Assembly (NCBI GenBank): GCA_005800795.1
Contig: SYEN01000521.1
Span: 1-27,469, forward strand
Origin: Burkholderiales bacterium
Lineage (GTDB): Bacteria; Pseudomonadota; Gammaproteobacteria; Burkholderiales; SG8-41
Reading direction: 5' to 3'
Length of the DNA stretch: 27,469 nucleotides
The notes beneath the pieces are model-generated. The model was not told the DNA's origin and searched no databases. It saw only the letters and a program-made list of their open reading frames with translations. Below, piece by piece: positions 15,368-22,865 of the stretch. Position 1 is the stretch's first letter, and each line of letters begins with the position of its first letter. The position numbers were made by a program, and so were the translations under genes.

Positions 15368-15523
15368 TCATGCTTTTGGCATTCCATCGGGCAGCGGCAG
15401 GTATTCGCGGCAAGTGCCATTGCCAAAATCGCCTTCGCCTTCGAGTTTGCCGCCGAACTTGTAGCCGTGCCCCTGGGGACCGTATGCGCTGTCGGCCGGC
15501 GCAGGTTGGATTTGCGTATTCAT
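15368..15523 (-). CDS. Small uncharacterised protein, 51 residues
   Basis: Reading down from ATG 15523 to TGA 15368 gives a 51-residue product containing YGPQGHGYKFGGKLEGEGD and ending CREYLPLPDGMPKA. It is rich in Gly, polar and acidic, with one Cys, and has no membrane segment or signal. Third codon positions are mostly G or C as in neighbouring genes, which supports real coding. No good ribosome site is visible before the ATG. I do not recognise the family and give no function. It is upstream of the TPR gene on the same strand, 67 bases away. Confidence 0.5.
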   Translation of the reverse strand: MNTQIQPAPADSAYGPQGHGYKFGGKLEGEGDFGNGTCREYLPLPDGMPKA

Positions 15524-15839
15524 GGGCGGGGAATGCTATCACGGGCGGGGCGGGGAGTTGAATTTACAAGGCGACTGGTTGTAGTAGCGCACTGAAGGCG
15601 GTTTCTTCAGGCAATACCCAGGCTGCTGGAGCATGCCTCGGGACACAATACCGGTGGACGGACATGGAGATGCCTGCCGCGCTGTTGCCTTGAAAAATCC
15701 ACAGGGCATTCTGCCTATGCCTCTAAAGCTTGTGGACATCGCGCCGTAGATATTGAACGGGGAACCCGGATACTGCGCACAGACACCCGCTCTGTTACGC
15801 CGCGGCTTTTCCACAGTCTTTACACAATTGCATCCAGAC
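15524..15839. other. Intergenic region without a supported gene
   Basis: These 316 bases lie between the small minus-strand protein and the kinase fusion. I see no convincing coding frame, hairpin terminator or promoter. Several loose DnaA-box-like words (such as TTTTCCACA near 15809) occur, but they are neither clustered nor exact. The kinase promoter must lie here or within the leader. Confidence 0.4.
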
Positions 15840-18275
15840 ATGAGCGCAAAAATTGCATCCATTAATGCGCCGATAATCATCGGACGCTTCGAAATTGAGC
15901 GTACGCTGGGCAGAGGTGCACAAGGCAGCGTCTTTCTTGCCCGGGATCCGCACCTCGGGCGCGAGGTCGCCGTCAAGGCGATTGGACGTGGCACCTCTGT
16001 TGCGAGGATTCAGGCGCTGCTGCAAGAGGCGCGGGTCATCAGTCAGTTCAGTCATCCGAATATTGTCACCCTTTACGATGCGCTGGAACACGAGGGCAAC
16101 CACTATCTGGTGCTCGAATATGTTCCCGGAACGACACTGGACCACCTGATTCAAAGGGAGGGTAAGCTCGACAAATTACGGGCACTGCGAATCGCCAGCC
16201 AGGTGGCCGCCGGCTTGAGTTACGCGCACGCAAAGCAAGTGATACATCGCGACATTAAGCCCGCGAACGTCATGATCGATGCGCAGGACTGCGCGCGCAT
16301 CATGGATTTTGGCATTGCAGCCACCGCTAGCGTTGCCCAAAGCGGCGCGATAGCCGTGCAAGGTACACCGCGCTACATGGCGCCCGAGCGCATGGGGAAC
16401 AATACTGCGAGCCAGGCTGGCGATATCTTCTCGCTCGGCATGGTGCTTTATGAAATGCTGACGGGAACACCGGCCGTTAAGGGCTCCAGCACATTCGAAG
16501 TCATGCACAAGATCGCCAACGAGCCGATTTATCCACCGTCACGCACCGCTCCTGATATTGACGAACAGCTGGATCATCTGGTGATGCGTGCGCTGCTGAA
16601 GAACGACAGCGAACGCTACGATTCTGCGGCGGCAATGAAAAAGGCGCTCGACAGCTACCTGATGCCTGTTGCGGAATCCGATACACCCGCAGAGGGTGCT
16701 ACAGGCGTCACGGGCACGATTGAATTCCTGTTGCGGCGCATGAGCCACAAGGGAAATTTTCCCGCGTTGTCCCGCACCATCGGTACGATTAATCGCGTCG
16801 CTGCCAATAGCGACGAAAGCGTGCAGACGCTATCGGGCGCGCTACTCAAGGATTTTGCACTTACCAACAAGCTGCTGCGGATCGTCAATTCGTCGACCTA
16901 CGGACAGTATGGCGGCAACATCAGCACCATATCCCGCGCAGTCATGATTCTGGGCTTCAATGCCGTACGCGATCTCGCGGTGACGCTTATATTGTTTGAG
17001 CACCTTCAAAATAAGGCCCAGGCTGCGCAGCTCAAGGAAGATGTCATTTCGTCGTTTTTCGCGGGTGTCATGGCACGCCGCATCGCTGGCCGGTGCGGCG
17101 TGCCAGACAGCGAGGAGGGCTTCGTGTGCGGGGTGTTCCACAACCTCGGAAGTATGCTCGCCACGTATTATTTTTTCGACGAATCCGCCGAAATCGCCAA
17201 ACGCCAGTCGCGAGGTGAAAGCGAGGAGCAAGCGTCGCGCGCGGTGCTGGGCGTCACATTCGAGGAACTCGGCATCGGCGTTGCGCGCAGTTGGCATCTG
17301 CCCGAGAAAATCGTCAACAGCATGCAGCGTCTGGGTGCCGGAAAGGTTGCGAAAGCCGCCACGCCTGCGGACCGTCTCAGAGTTACGACCAATCTCGCCA
17401 CAGCGCTGTGCCGGGTCGCCAGCGAGACCGCGCGATCCCGAAAAACCGCGGAACTCGAAGAATTGAAGCGCAGGTTCGGCGCAACGCTCAATTTGGGCAA
17501 GCAGCAACTGGCAGCCATCGTGGACGATTCCATCAACGAGTTCTTGGCGGAATCCGCGATTTTCGTCGCCGACACCGGCAAGAGCCGCGTACTCAAAGCC
17601 ATCACCAGTTGGTCTGGAAATGGCGGCGACACGCCAGCCGTTGGGAATGCTGACACCAGCGATATCGCCATTGCCGCCAGCATCAACGCGAGTGGCGGCG
17701 ATGTCGTGGACGAACTGGTCAATACTACAGCCGCGATGGCGGCGCCTGCCACGGCAGGGGCCAGTGCCGCGGAGACGCTGACGGCGGGCATACAGGATCT
17801 GACCAATACGCTGGTCGGTGACTATGATCTGAACGATATCCTGCGAATCATCCTGGAAACCATGTATCGCGGCATGGCGTTTTCGCACGTGCTGCTATGC
17901 ACGCGCGATGCGCGGAGCAACAGCCTGCAGGCGCGCTTCGGATTTGGTGTGCGTAATGATGAATATCTCGCTACGTTTCGCGTGCCATCCGGTCAAACGC
18001 AGGACGTGTTTCAGGTCGCGCTCGACAAGAATGTCGATCTCTTCATCGCCGATTCGCATGTCGCCAATATTGCCAGTCGTATTCCACCGTGGTACCGCGA
18101 AAAAATAAATGCGCCTTCATTTCTGCTGTTGCCGCTGGTCATCAACAAGAAGGTCATTGGCATGTTCTACGCGGATCACGATAACGCCGGTGAACTGACG
18201 ATAGAGCCTGAGCAGTTGCGATTGCTGAAAACCCTGCGCAATCAGGCCGTGTTGGCCATACGGCAGAAATGCTAG
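15840..18275 (+). CDS. Ser/Thr protein kinase-HDOD-GAF fusion
   Basis: The 811-residue protein joins three modules. Residues 15-275 are a Hanks-type kinase with all key residues: G-loop GRGAQGSV (24-31), Lys46, Glu63, HRDIKPANV (136-144), DFG (156-158) and APE (181-183). Residues of about 290-500 are an HDOD domain (FPALSRTIGTINRVA; KDFALTNKLLRIVNSSTYG), which lacks the metal ligands of HD hydrolases and acts as a signalling scaffold. After an Ala-rich linker, about 640-811 is a GAF-like sensor domain. The likely role is a cytoplasmic regulator in which GAF input and HDOD contacts steer phosphorylation. ATG 15840 begins the kinase fold; TTG 15753 is in frame but adds an unlikely leader. The ribosome site is weak. 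A c-di-GMP protein lies downstream. Confidence 0.9.
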   Translation: MSAKIASINAPIIIGRFEIERTLGRGAQGSVFLARDPHLGREVAVKAIGRGTSVARIQALLQEARVISQFSHPNIVTLYDALEHEGNHYLVLEYVPGTTLDHLIQREGKLDKLRALRIASQVAAGLSYAHAKQVIHRDIKPANVMIDAQDCARIMDFGIAATASVAQSGAIAVQGTPRYMAPERMGNNTASQAGDIFSLGMVLYEMLTGTPAVKGSSTFEVMHKIANEPIYPPSRTAPDIDEQLDHLVMRALLKNDSERYDSAAAMKKALDSYLMPVAESDTPAEGATGVTGTIEFLLRRMSHKGNFPALSRTIGTINRVAANSDESVQTLSGALLKDFALTNKLLRIVNSSTYGQYGGNISTISRAVMILGFNAVRDLAVTLILFEHLQNKAQAAQLKEDVISSFFAGVMARRIAGRCGVPDSEEGFVCGVFHNLGSMLATYYFFDESAEIAKRQSRGESEEQASRAVLGVTFEELGIGVARSWHLPEKIVNSMQRLGAGKVAKAATPADRLRVTTNLATALCRVASETARSRKTAELEELKRRFGATLNLGKQQLAAIVDDSINEFLAESAIFVADTGKSRVLKAITSWSGNGGDTPAVGNADTSDIAIAASINASGGDVVDELVNTTAAMAAPATAGASAAETLTAGIQDLTNTLVGDYDLNDILRIILETMYRGMAFSHVLLCTRDARSNSLQARFGFGVRNDEYLATFRVPSGQTQDVFQVALDKNVDLFIADSHVANIASRIPPWYREKINAPSFLLLPLVINKKVIGMFYADHDNAGELTIEPEQLRLLKTLRNQAVLAIRQKC

Positions 18276-18368
18276 GCAGATCGTCGGACTATTTGCAGAG
18301 TGCTGTGTGGAACCTGGCAAATCTTGAACCGGAAAATGGATGGAAAAAGCCGTCGATTCCGCTTCGTA

Positions 18369-18391
18369 AATATACTTACTTGAGGTATATT
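18369..18391. repeat. AT-rich inverted repeat after the kinase gene
   Basis: AATATAC (18369-18375) pairs with GTATATT (18385-18391) across 9 bases. It lies about 95 bases after the kinase stop and upstream of the pseudopilin gene. It contains ATACTTAC, the word that ends copy 1 of the AT-rich element. It could be an operator or part of a promoter for the pseudopilin operon. Confidence 0.45.
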
Positions 18392-18426
18392 TCATTACAG
18401 AATAATAGCTTGGCATTCCTTTGATT

Positions 18427-18458
18427 TGGTCTGATGCCCGGCGTGACATGCCAGACCA
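18427..18458 (+). promoter_or_regulatory. Hairpin in the pseudopilin leader
   Basis: TGGTCTG (18427-18433) pairs with CAGACCA (18452-18458), extended inside by ATG/CAT after a small bulge. It ends a few bases before the GAGGG ribosome site of the gene starting at 18479. There is no T-run after it, so a translation-control or mRNA-stability structure is more likely than a terminator. Confidence 0.4.
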
Positions 18459-18478
18459 GATAATTTGAGGGAAGCCAC

Positions 18479-19069
18479 GTGATTTTTTTGAGTTTGTCGT
18501 GTTCCGATCAGAATCCAGGGCGCCGCGATTCGGATAGCGTCGAGGCGTCTCATGATGAGGCAGTTCGTTGCCGAGCCGACGGTAGCCAACCCTATGCAGG
18601 CGGCTGGCAGAACAGGAGTAGTTCCGACGACGGATTTACCTTGGCGGAACTTTTAATGACCATTGCCATCCTTGGAGTGCTGGCCGCAATTGCAGTTCCC
18701 ATGTACGTCGATCACAAGGAAAAAATCAGGCGGAGCCAGGCGATAACGGATATCGGGTACATTCAGACCGTGATTGATCTGTATGCGACCGATAACCGGT
18801 ATCAGTATCCGGATTCGTTGGCGGATGTAAAAATGGACGGCATGCTTGATCCATGGAAAGGTCCCTATAGGTACACGCGGCTTGATAACGCCAAAGGCAA
18901 AGGCAGTGCACGCAAGGACAAGAATCTGGTTCCCATCAACACCGACTACGATCTGTGGAGCAATGGGCCGGACGGCAAGAGCGTCGCGCCGCTGACTGCC
19001 AAGGCCAGCCGGGATGACATTGTGCGCGTGAATAACGGACGTTACGTGGGTCTGGCGGCTGATTACTGA
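18479..19069 (+). CDS. GspG-like type II pseudopilin
   Basis: The 196-residue product contains DGFTLAELLMTIAILGVLAA, a class III prepilin motif: Gly52 before the cut, Phe at +1, Glu at +5, then a hydrophobic helix. The mature part of about 144 residues has the GspG-like features DPWKGPYRY and SNGPDGK. Prepilin peptidase would cut after Gly52, and the protein would join a pilus-like fibre of a secretion system or type IV pilus. Oddity: the leader would be 52 residues, far longer than usual. GTG 18479 has GAGGGA ahead of it and no later ATG or GTG in frame exists before the motif. No other pilus or secretion genes are present; 9 bases downstream begins the c-di-GMP gene, so the two are probably cotranscribed. 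Confidence 0.85.
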   Translation: MIFLSLSCSDQNPGRRDSDSVEASHDEAVRCRADGSQPYAGGWQNRSSSDDGFTLAELLMTIAILGVLAAIAVPMYVDHKEKIRRSQAITDIGYIQTVIDLYATDNRYQYPDSLADVKMDGMLDPWKGPYRYTRLDNAKGKGSARKDKNLVPINTDYDLWSNGPDGKSVAPLTAKASRDDIVRVNNGRYVGLAADY

Positions 19070-19078
19070 TCGACTGCA

Positions 19079-20344
19079 ATGAGAGTCGAGGGATCGTTCC
19101 TTCAGAGCAAGGTCGCACGGCGCGTCTTCGCGCTATTTGTCCTGTCGGCGCTGGTGCCTGTGGCGTTTTTGTCGGTATTTTCCTATTACCAGGTTACCCG
19201 GCTGCTGACCGAACAAACGCAGCGGGAACTCGCGGTGTTCAGTTCTGGCTACGGTACCGCGGCGTACGAGCGGCTGTTGCTGGCCGACCGCACGCTGGGC
19301 AATGTTGCCCTTGAGATGACCCGCGATCTGGCGGCGGCGCACCTGCAAAAGTTGTCCAGTCCGATAGTGCGGTCGCTGGTCAGGGTGTCGCCTTCTGGCG
19401 AGCGCAAGATCGTATTCGGCAGCGATTTTCAAACCGGAAAAGCGGGAGTTCTCGACCAAGAGCATCTCAAGCGCGGAGAAGCGTTGCTGGAAATTACCCC
19501 ATCTGGCAAGGGCGCCAGCAGCGTGGTAATCGTACGTTTAATCGACGCTGCAACGCCCGCCAAAGGATGGATTGCCGCCGAGGTCAACCCGGTATTTCTG
19601 TGGGGCAGCGACGAAGAGTTGCCGTACCAGACCAGCATCTGCGTACTGGACGCGCGGAACGAACCGTTGCATTGCTCGAGTCCGGATATTCAGCACGCGA
19701 TGGTGAAAACGGCCGAAAACATCGCCGGACGCGGCGTGCGGGGATCGCTGAAACTCACCGCCGGTAAAGAGGCCCACTTGGCGGTAGTGCGCGAGGTTTT
19801 TGTGGCCTCCAAGTTTGGCAAACACTATTGGGCAGTGATTGCCAGCCGCCCGGAAGCCGCAGTGCTGGCACCGGTTTCCGTATTTAGCATCATTTTCTGG
19901 GGCAGTGTAATTCTATCGGCGCTGGTGGTGATGCTGCTCAGCGTGTCACAGATTCGCCGTACGATGATTCCGCTGGAAAGCCTGATGGCTGCTGCACGGC
20001 GCGTCGCGAATCGGGATTTTTCAACACCCGTGCAAGTGCGGCGCGGCGATGAATTCGGCGACCTGGCGGACACCTTCAACTACATGACGACCCGGCTTGA
20101 CCGGCAATTTAACGTGCTGTCTGCCCTATCGCGGATTGACCGTTCGATATTGTCCGACCTGAACGTGACAGCCGTTGTCGAAGAAGTGCTGTCGCGGCTT
20201 CCTGAGATGGTCAAGGCGGATTTTTCGGTCATTTTTGTGCTGAAGCATGATTCAGACCGTGATGGCGAAATGCATTTTGCGTCCACGGCGCATGGCCGTC
20301 AAAAGCTGGTTGAATTCACCATGGAAGATGCGATGCGGCAATGA
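19079..20344 (+). CDS. Membrane sensor N-terminal half (HAMP-GAF) of a split c-di-GMP protein
   Basis: The 421-residue product has a transmembrane helix at about 14-40 (FALFVLSALVPVAFLSVF), a periplasmic sensor region to about 270, a second helix at about 272-297 (IIFWGSVILSALVVMLLSV), a HAMP domain (RRTMIPLESLMAAARR to DEFGDLADTFNYM), and the first third of a GAF domain, where it stops at TGA 20342-20344. The next codon continues the same frame into GAF, GGDEF and EAL domains. This is best read as the N-terminal part of one 949-codon gene broken by a nonsense codon. If made alone it would be a membrane stub without output. It starts 9 bases after the pseudopilin stop with only a weak ribosome site. 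Confidence 0.85.
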   Translation: MRVEGSFLQSKVARRVFALFVLSALVPVAFLSVFSYYQVTRLLTEQTQRELAVFSSGYGTAAYERLLLADRTLGNVALEMTRDLAAAHLQKLSSPIVRSLVRVSPSGERKIVFGSDFQTGKAGVLDQEHLKRGEALLEITPSGKGASSVVIVRLIDAATPAKGWIAAEVNPVFLWGSDEELPYQTSICVLDARNEPLHCSSPDIQHAMVKTAENIAGRGVRGSLKLTAGKEAHLAVVREVFVASKFGKHYWAVIASRPEAAVLAPVSVFSIIFWGSVILSALVVMLLSVSQIRRTMIPLESLMAAARRVANRDFSTPVQVRRGDEFGDLADTFNYMTTRLDRQFNVLSALSRIDRSILSDLNVTAVVEEVLSRLPEMVKADFSVIFVLKHDSDRDGEMHFASTAHGRQKLVEFTMEDAMRQ

Positions 20345-21928
20345 TTGCTGGCGCAACCTGCCGGTGAATGGAGCAGTACCGGCACTGCGGATGAATTGCG
20401 TGAAATGTTTGGGCTGGTTGCCGGGGATGCCCGGCAGTTATTTGCGCTGCCTGTGATGTGGAAAGACCGTTTGTGCGGTGCGATGTTGCTGGGCTGGCAA
20501 CGCGAAGTGGTGCTGGAAGCCGAGGACGTAGCTTACGTGCGTGACTTTGCGGATCGCATCGGCGTGGTGTTATCGAGCAGTGCGCGGGAAGCCCGGCTCT
20601 TTTATCAGGCGCGGTACGATGCGCTGACAGATTTGCCCAATCGCCATCTGTTCACGGAGCGGGTGACGCAGGAAATAGCCCGCGCGCAGCGCAGCAACCT
20701 GCAACTGGTGGTGCTGTTCATCGCGTTGGATCGATACAAGAACGTGAACGACACGATGGGCCACGCGGCAGGAGATGCATTGATAAGGGAAGCGGCAGCA
20801 CGCCTGCGCAAGCACCTGCGCGAGAGCGATACGTTGTGCCGTTTTGGCGGACACGAGTTTGCCATTTTGCTAAGTGGGGATCTCGGTCCAAAGCAGGCCG
20901 ACGTGGTTGCCCAGCACGCCATTGAAACACTGTCGCAGCCGATTGTGACCGGGGACGTGGAGTCATTTATTACTGCCACCGTGGGCATAGCGTTGTACCC
21001 CAACGACGGAAAAAGTGCCGCCGAACTGCTGCGCAATGCCGATACTGCCTGCGGCAGGGCGGGCGGGCAGCAGAACTATGTATATTTCACCGACAGCATG
21101 AATCAGCTGGCGATGCAGCGCAGCACCATAGAGCGCGAACTGCGCCAGGCCATTGAGCGGCGCGAGTTCATGTTGTATTACCAGCCCAAGACCGATTTTC
21201 AATCGGGCCGCATTGTCGGCGCCGAAGCGCTGATCCGCTGGCAGCACCCACAGCGCGGGGTGGTGAATCCGGGTGCGTTCATCGGAGTGGCCGAGGAAAC
21301 CGGGTTGATCGTGGAAATGGGGCGTTTTGCATTGGGAGAAGGTTGCCGCCAGTTTAGCGACTGGCACAGTCGTGATATTGACCTCCGGCAGATCGCGATC
21401 AACGTATCAAACCGCCAATTTCGCGCCGGCACTGTGCTAAAGGACATAAGCAAGAACATGGTGGAATATGGCCTGCGGTCAGGGGAACTGGAACTGGAGG
21501 TGACGGAAAGCCTGATGGTGGACAACTTTGACGAGGTGGCGTGCGTGCTCCGGGAATTGCGGCAACTCGGCGCGAGCGTCGCGCTGGACGATTTTGGCAC
21601 GGGTTATTCGTCGATGAGCTATCTTGAGCGGTTGCCGTTCGACACGCTCAAAATTGACATGGCGTTCGTACGCCCGATCAAGGACAACGGCGAAGGCGGT
21701 GCCATTGCCTCGGCGATTATCGCGATGGCGCATTCGTTGAACAAAAAGGTGGTGGCCGAGGGCGTGGAGACCCAGGGGCAAGTTGATTTTCTGAAACGGC
21801 TTGGATGCCATATCGCGCAGGGGTATTTTTATGGCAAGCCCTTGCCGCCTGAGGAATTCGAAGCGTTGTTCCGGCGGCAGAATCCTAGTGGTGGCGAATT
21901 GCCGAATCAATCTGCTGCTAGCGTTTGA
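20345..21928 (+). CDS. GGDEF-EAL output half of the split c-di-GMP protein
   Basis: This frame follows the TGA at 20342-20344 directly. It carries the rest of the GAF domain, then GGDEF and EAL domains, 527 residues if translation began at TTG 20345; the first ATG is 20405. The GGDEF domain is degenerate: the motif reads GGHEF (168-172) and the metal Asp of FIDLD is Ala127 (FIALD), so diguanylate cyclase activity is unlikely. An RxxD at Arg159-Asp162, spaced like an inhibitory site, remains. The EAL domain looks active: EALIRW (294-299), EVTESLM, DDFGTGYSS (415-423), KIDMAFV and AEGVETQ. If expressed, the likely role is c-di-GMP hydrolysis. No ribosome site precedes 20345, so expression needs readthrough, reinitiation or a corrected stop. 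Confidence 0.88.
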   Translation: MLAQPAGEWSSTGTADELREMFGLVAGDARQLFALPVMWKDRLCGAMLLGWQREVVLEAEDVAYVRDFADRIGVVLSSSAREARLFYQARYDALTDLPNRHLFTERVTQEIARAQRSNLQLVVLFIALDRYKNVNDTMGHAAGDALIREAAARLRKHLRESDTLCRFGGHEFAILLSGDLGPKQADVVAQHAIETLSQPIVTGDVESFITATVGIALYPNDGKSAAELLRNADTACGRAGGQQNYVYFTDSMNQLAMQRSTIERELRQAIERREFMLYYQPKTDFQSGRIVGAEALIRWQHPQRGVVNPGAFIGVAEETGLIVEMGRFALGEGCRQFSDWHSRDIDLRQIAINVSNRQFRAGTVLKDISKNMVEYGLRSGELELEVTESLMVDNFDEVACVLRELRQLGASVALDDFGTGYSSMSYLERLPFDTLKIDMAFVRPIKDNGEGGAIASAIIAMAHSLNKKVVAEGVETQGQVDFLKRLGCHIAQGYFYGKPLPPEEFEALFRRQNPSGGELPNQSAASV

Positions 21929-21936
21929 GGCAGCCG

Positions 21937-21956
21937 GCACCGCTTCAAAGCGGTGC
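21937..21956. terminator. Putative bidirectional terminator hairpin
   Basis: GCACCGCTT (21937-21945) pairs perfectly with AAGCGGTGC (21948-21956) around a 2-base loop, in the 43-base gap between convergent genes ending at 21928 and 21972. A T-rich run (ATTTTTTTCTTT) follows some 20 bases later on the plus strand. The position suits termination from both sides. Confidence 0.6.
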
Positions 21957-21971
21957 ATACTTGATTCCGCC

Positions 21972-22712
21972 TCAATTTTTTTCTTTAGTTCTTTCGCGCA
22001 GCAAGCCGATCAACTTGTCCGGAAAATTCACCGTCATCCCGTCGACGCCGGCGTCGACCATCCTGAGCATGAGTTCTTCATTGGCGACGCCCCAGGCACG
22101 CACATTGAATCCAGCATTGCGCAACTTCGCGACGAGTCCCGGTGTCGTAGCATCGGCCTTGGGGCAAAGTTGCGTGAGGCCCAGCGATTGGGCGCGCATA
22201 ATCACAGCATCGTCGATCTCTCGTAGCAGCCAGCCAGCGGGCAGTTCCGGGGCATGGGCGCGCAGTGCTTCGAGTTTATCGATCTGGAACGAGGTCATGG
22301 TGACGTTCTGTGCCCAGCCGCGTCTGCGGATCATGTCCACCGTGCGTTCCGAAAGTCCCTGAGTCTTGCCTTTGATTTCCACGTGCAGGTGCGCGCGTCC
22401 TCGGTAGCGGTCGAGCAGTGATTCTAAGGTGGGGATGCGCTCCCCAGCGAATTTCGCGCCGAACCACGCACCGGCATCCAGCGACTGTAGTTCGCGCAGG
22501 GTCAGCGCGGAAACCTCGCCATTGCCGTCAGTGGTGCGGTTCACCTTGTCGTCGTGGATCACCACGAGATGGTTGTCGCCTGATAGCTGTACGTCCAGTT
22601 CGAAATGGCGCGCACCCATGTCGAGCGCCAGATCAAACGCGGCAAACGTGTTCTCCGGCGCGTAGGTGGATGCCCCGCGGTGGGCGATGACCAGACAGTT
22701 GTTGGGGTTCAT
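21972..22712 (-). CDS. ugpQ: Glycerophosphodiester phosphodiesterase
   Basis: This 246-residue protein is a cytoplasmic GDPD of the UgpQ type, with no signal peptide. It shows the family catalytic set: AHRGASTYAPENT with His11, Arg12 and Glu20; FELDVQLS with Glu38 and Asp40; VIHDDKVNRTT with His53; and HVEIKGK for the metal site. It hydrolyses glycerophosphodiesters to glycerol 3-phosphate and an alcohol. The symbol is by family resemblance only. No ugp transporter genes are beside it; the upstream minus-strand gene is a Bug receptor 154 bases away, across AT-rich copy 5, so a separate promoter is likely. Confidence 0.92.
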   Translation of the reverse strand: MNPNNCLVIAHRGASTYAPENTFAAFDLALDMGARHFELDVQLSGDNHLVVIHDDKVNRTTDGNGEVSALTLRELQSLDAGAWFGAKFAGERIPTLESLLDRYRGRAHLHVEIKGKTQGLSERTVDMIRRRGWAQNVTMTSFQIDKLEALRAHAPELPAGWLLREIDDAVIMRAQSLGLTQLCPKADATTPGLVAKLRNAGFNVRAWGVANEELMLRMVDAGVDGMTVNFPDKLIGLLRERTKEKN

Positions 22713-22820
22713 GATGCCGTTTCCATTGTCAGAAATTTTCGTGCATCGATGATTCTGGCTCTAACGGCGGACCCGTTGAGTCATTTTGTCAGATGCTGTA
22801 GTTCGCCAAATACAAAATAG

Positions 22821-22841
22821 TCAATTAAAACAGATACTTAA
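22821..22841 (+). repeat. AT-rich intergenic element, copy 5
   Basis: TCAATTAAAACAGATACTTA followed by A lies between Bug receptor 2 and the phosphodiesterase gene. It is the clearest copy and links copies 1 and 3: it shares AACAGATACTTA with copy 1, and TCAATTAAA plus the left flank TACAAAA with copy 3. Confidence 0.6.
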
Positions 22842-22865
22842 AAATACATTGTGACGATGCTCCAA

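Noticed and set aside
15690..15825. DnaA-box-like words near the kinase start, possible origin
   Set aside because: Matches such as TTTTCCACA are inexact and few, there is no AT-rich unwinding stretch, and no dnaA, dnaN or partition genes are nearby.
16842..17888. 348-codon minus-strand frame inside the kinase fusion
   Set aside because: It is antisense to the HDOD and linker region; the plus-strand protein has recognisable motifs and the minus-strand one has none.
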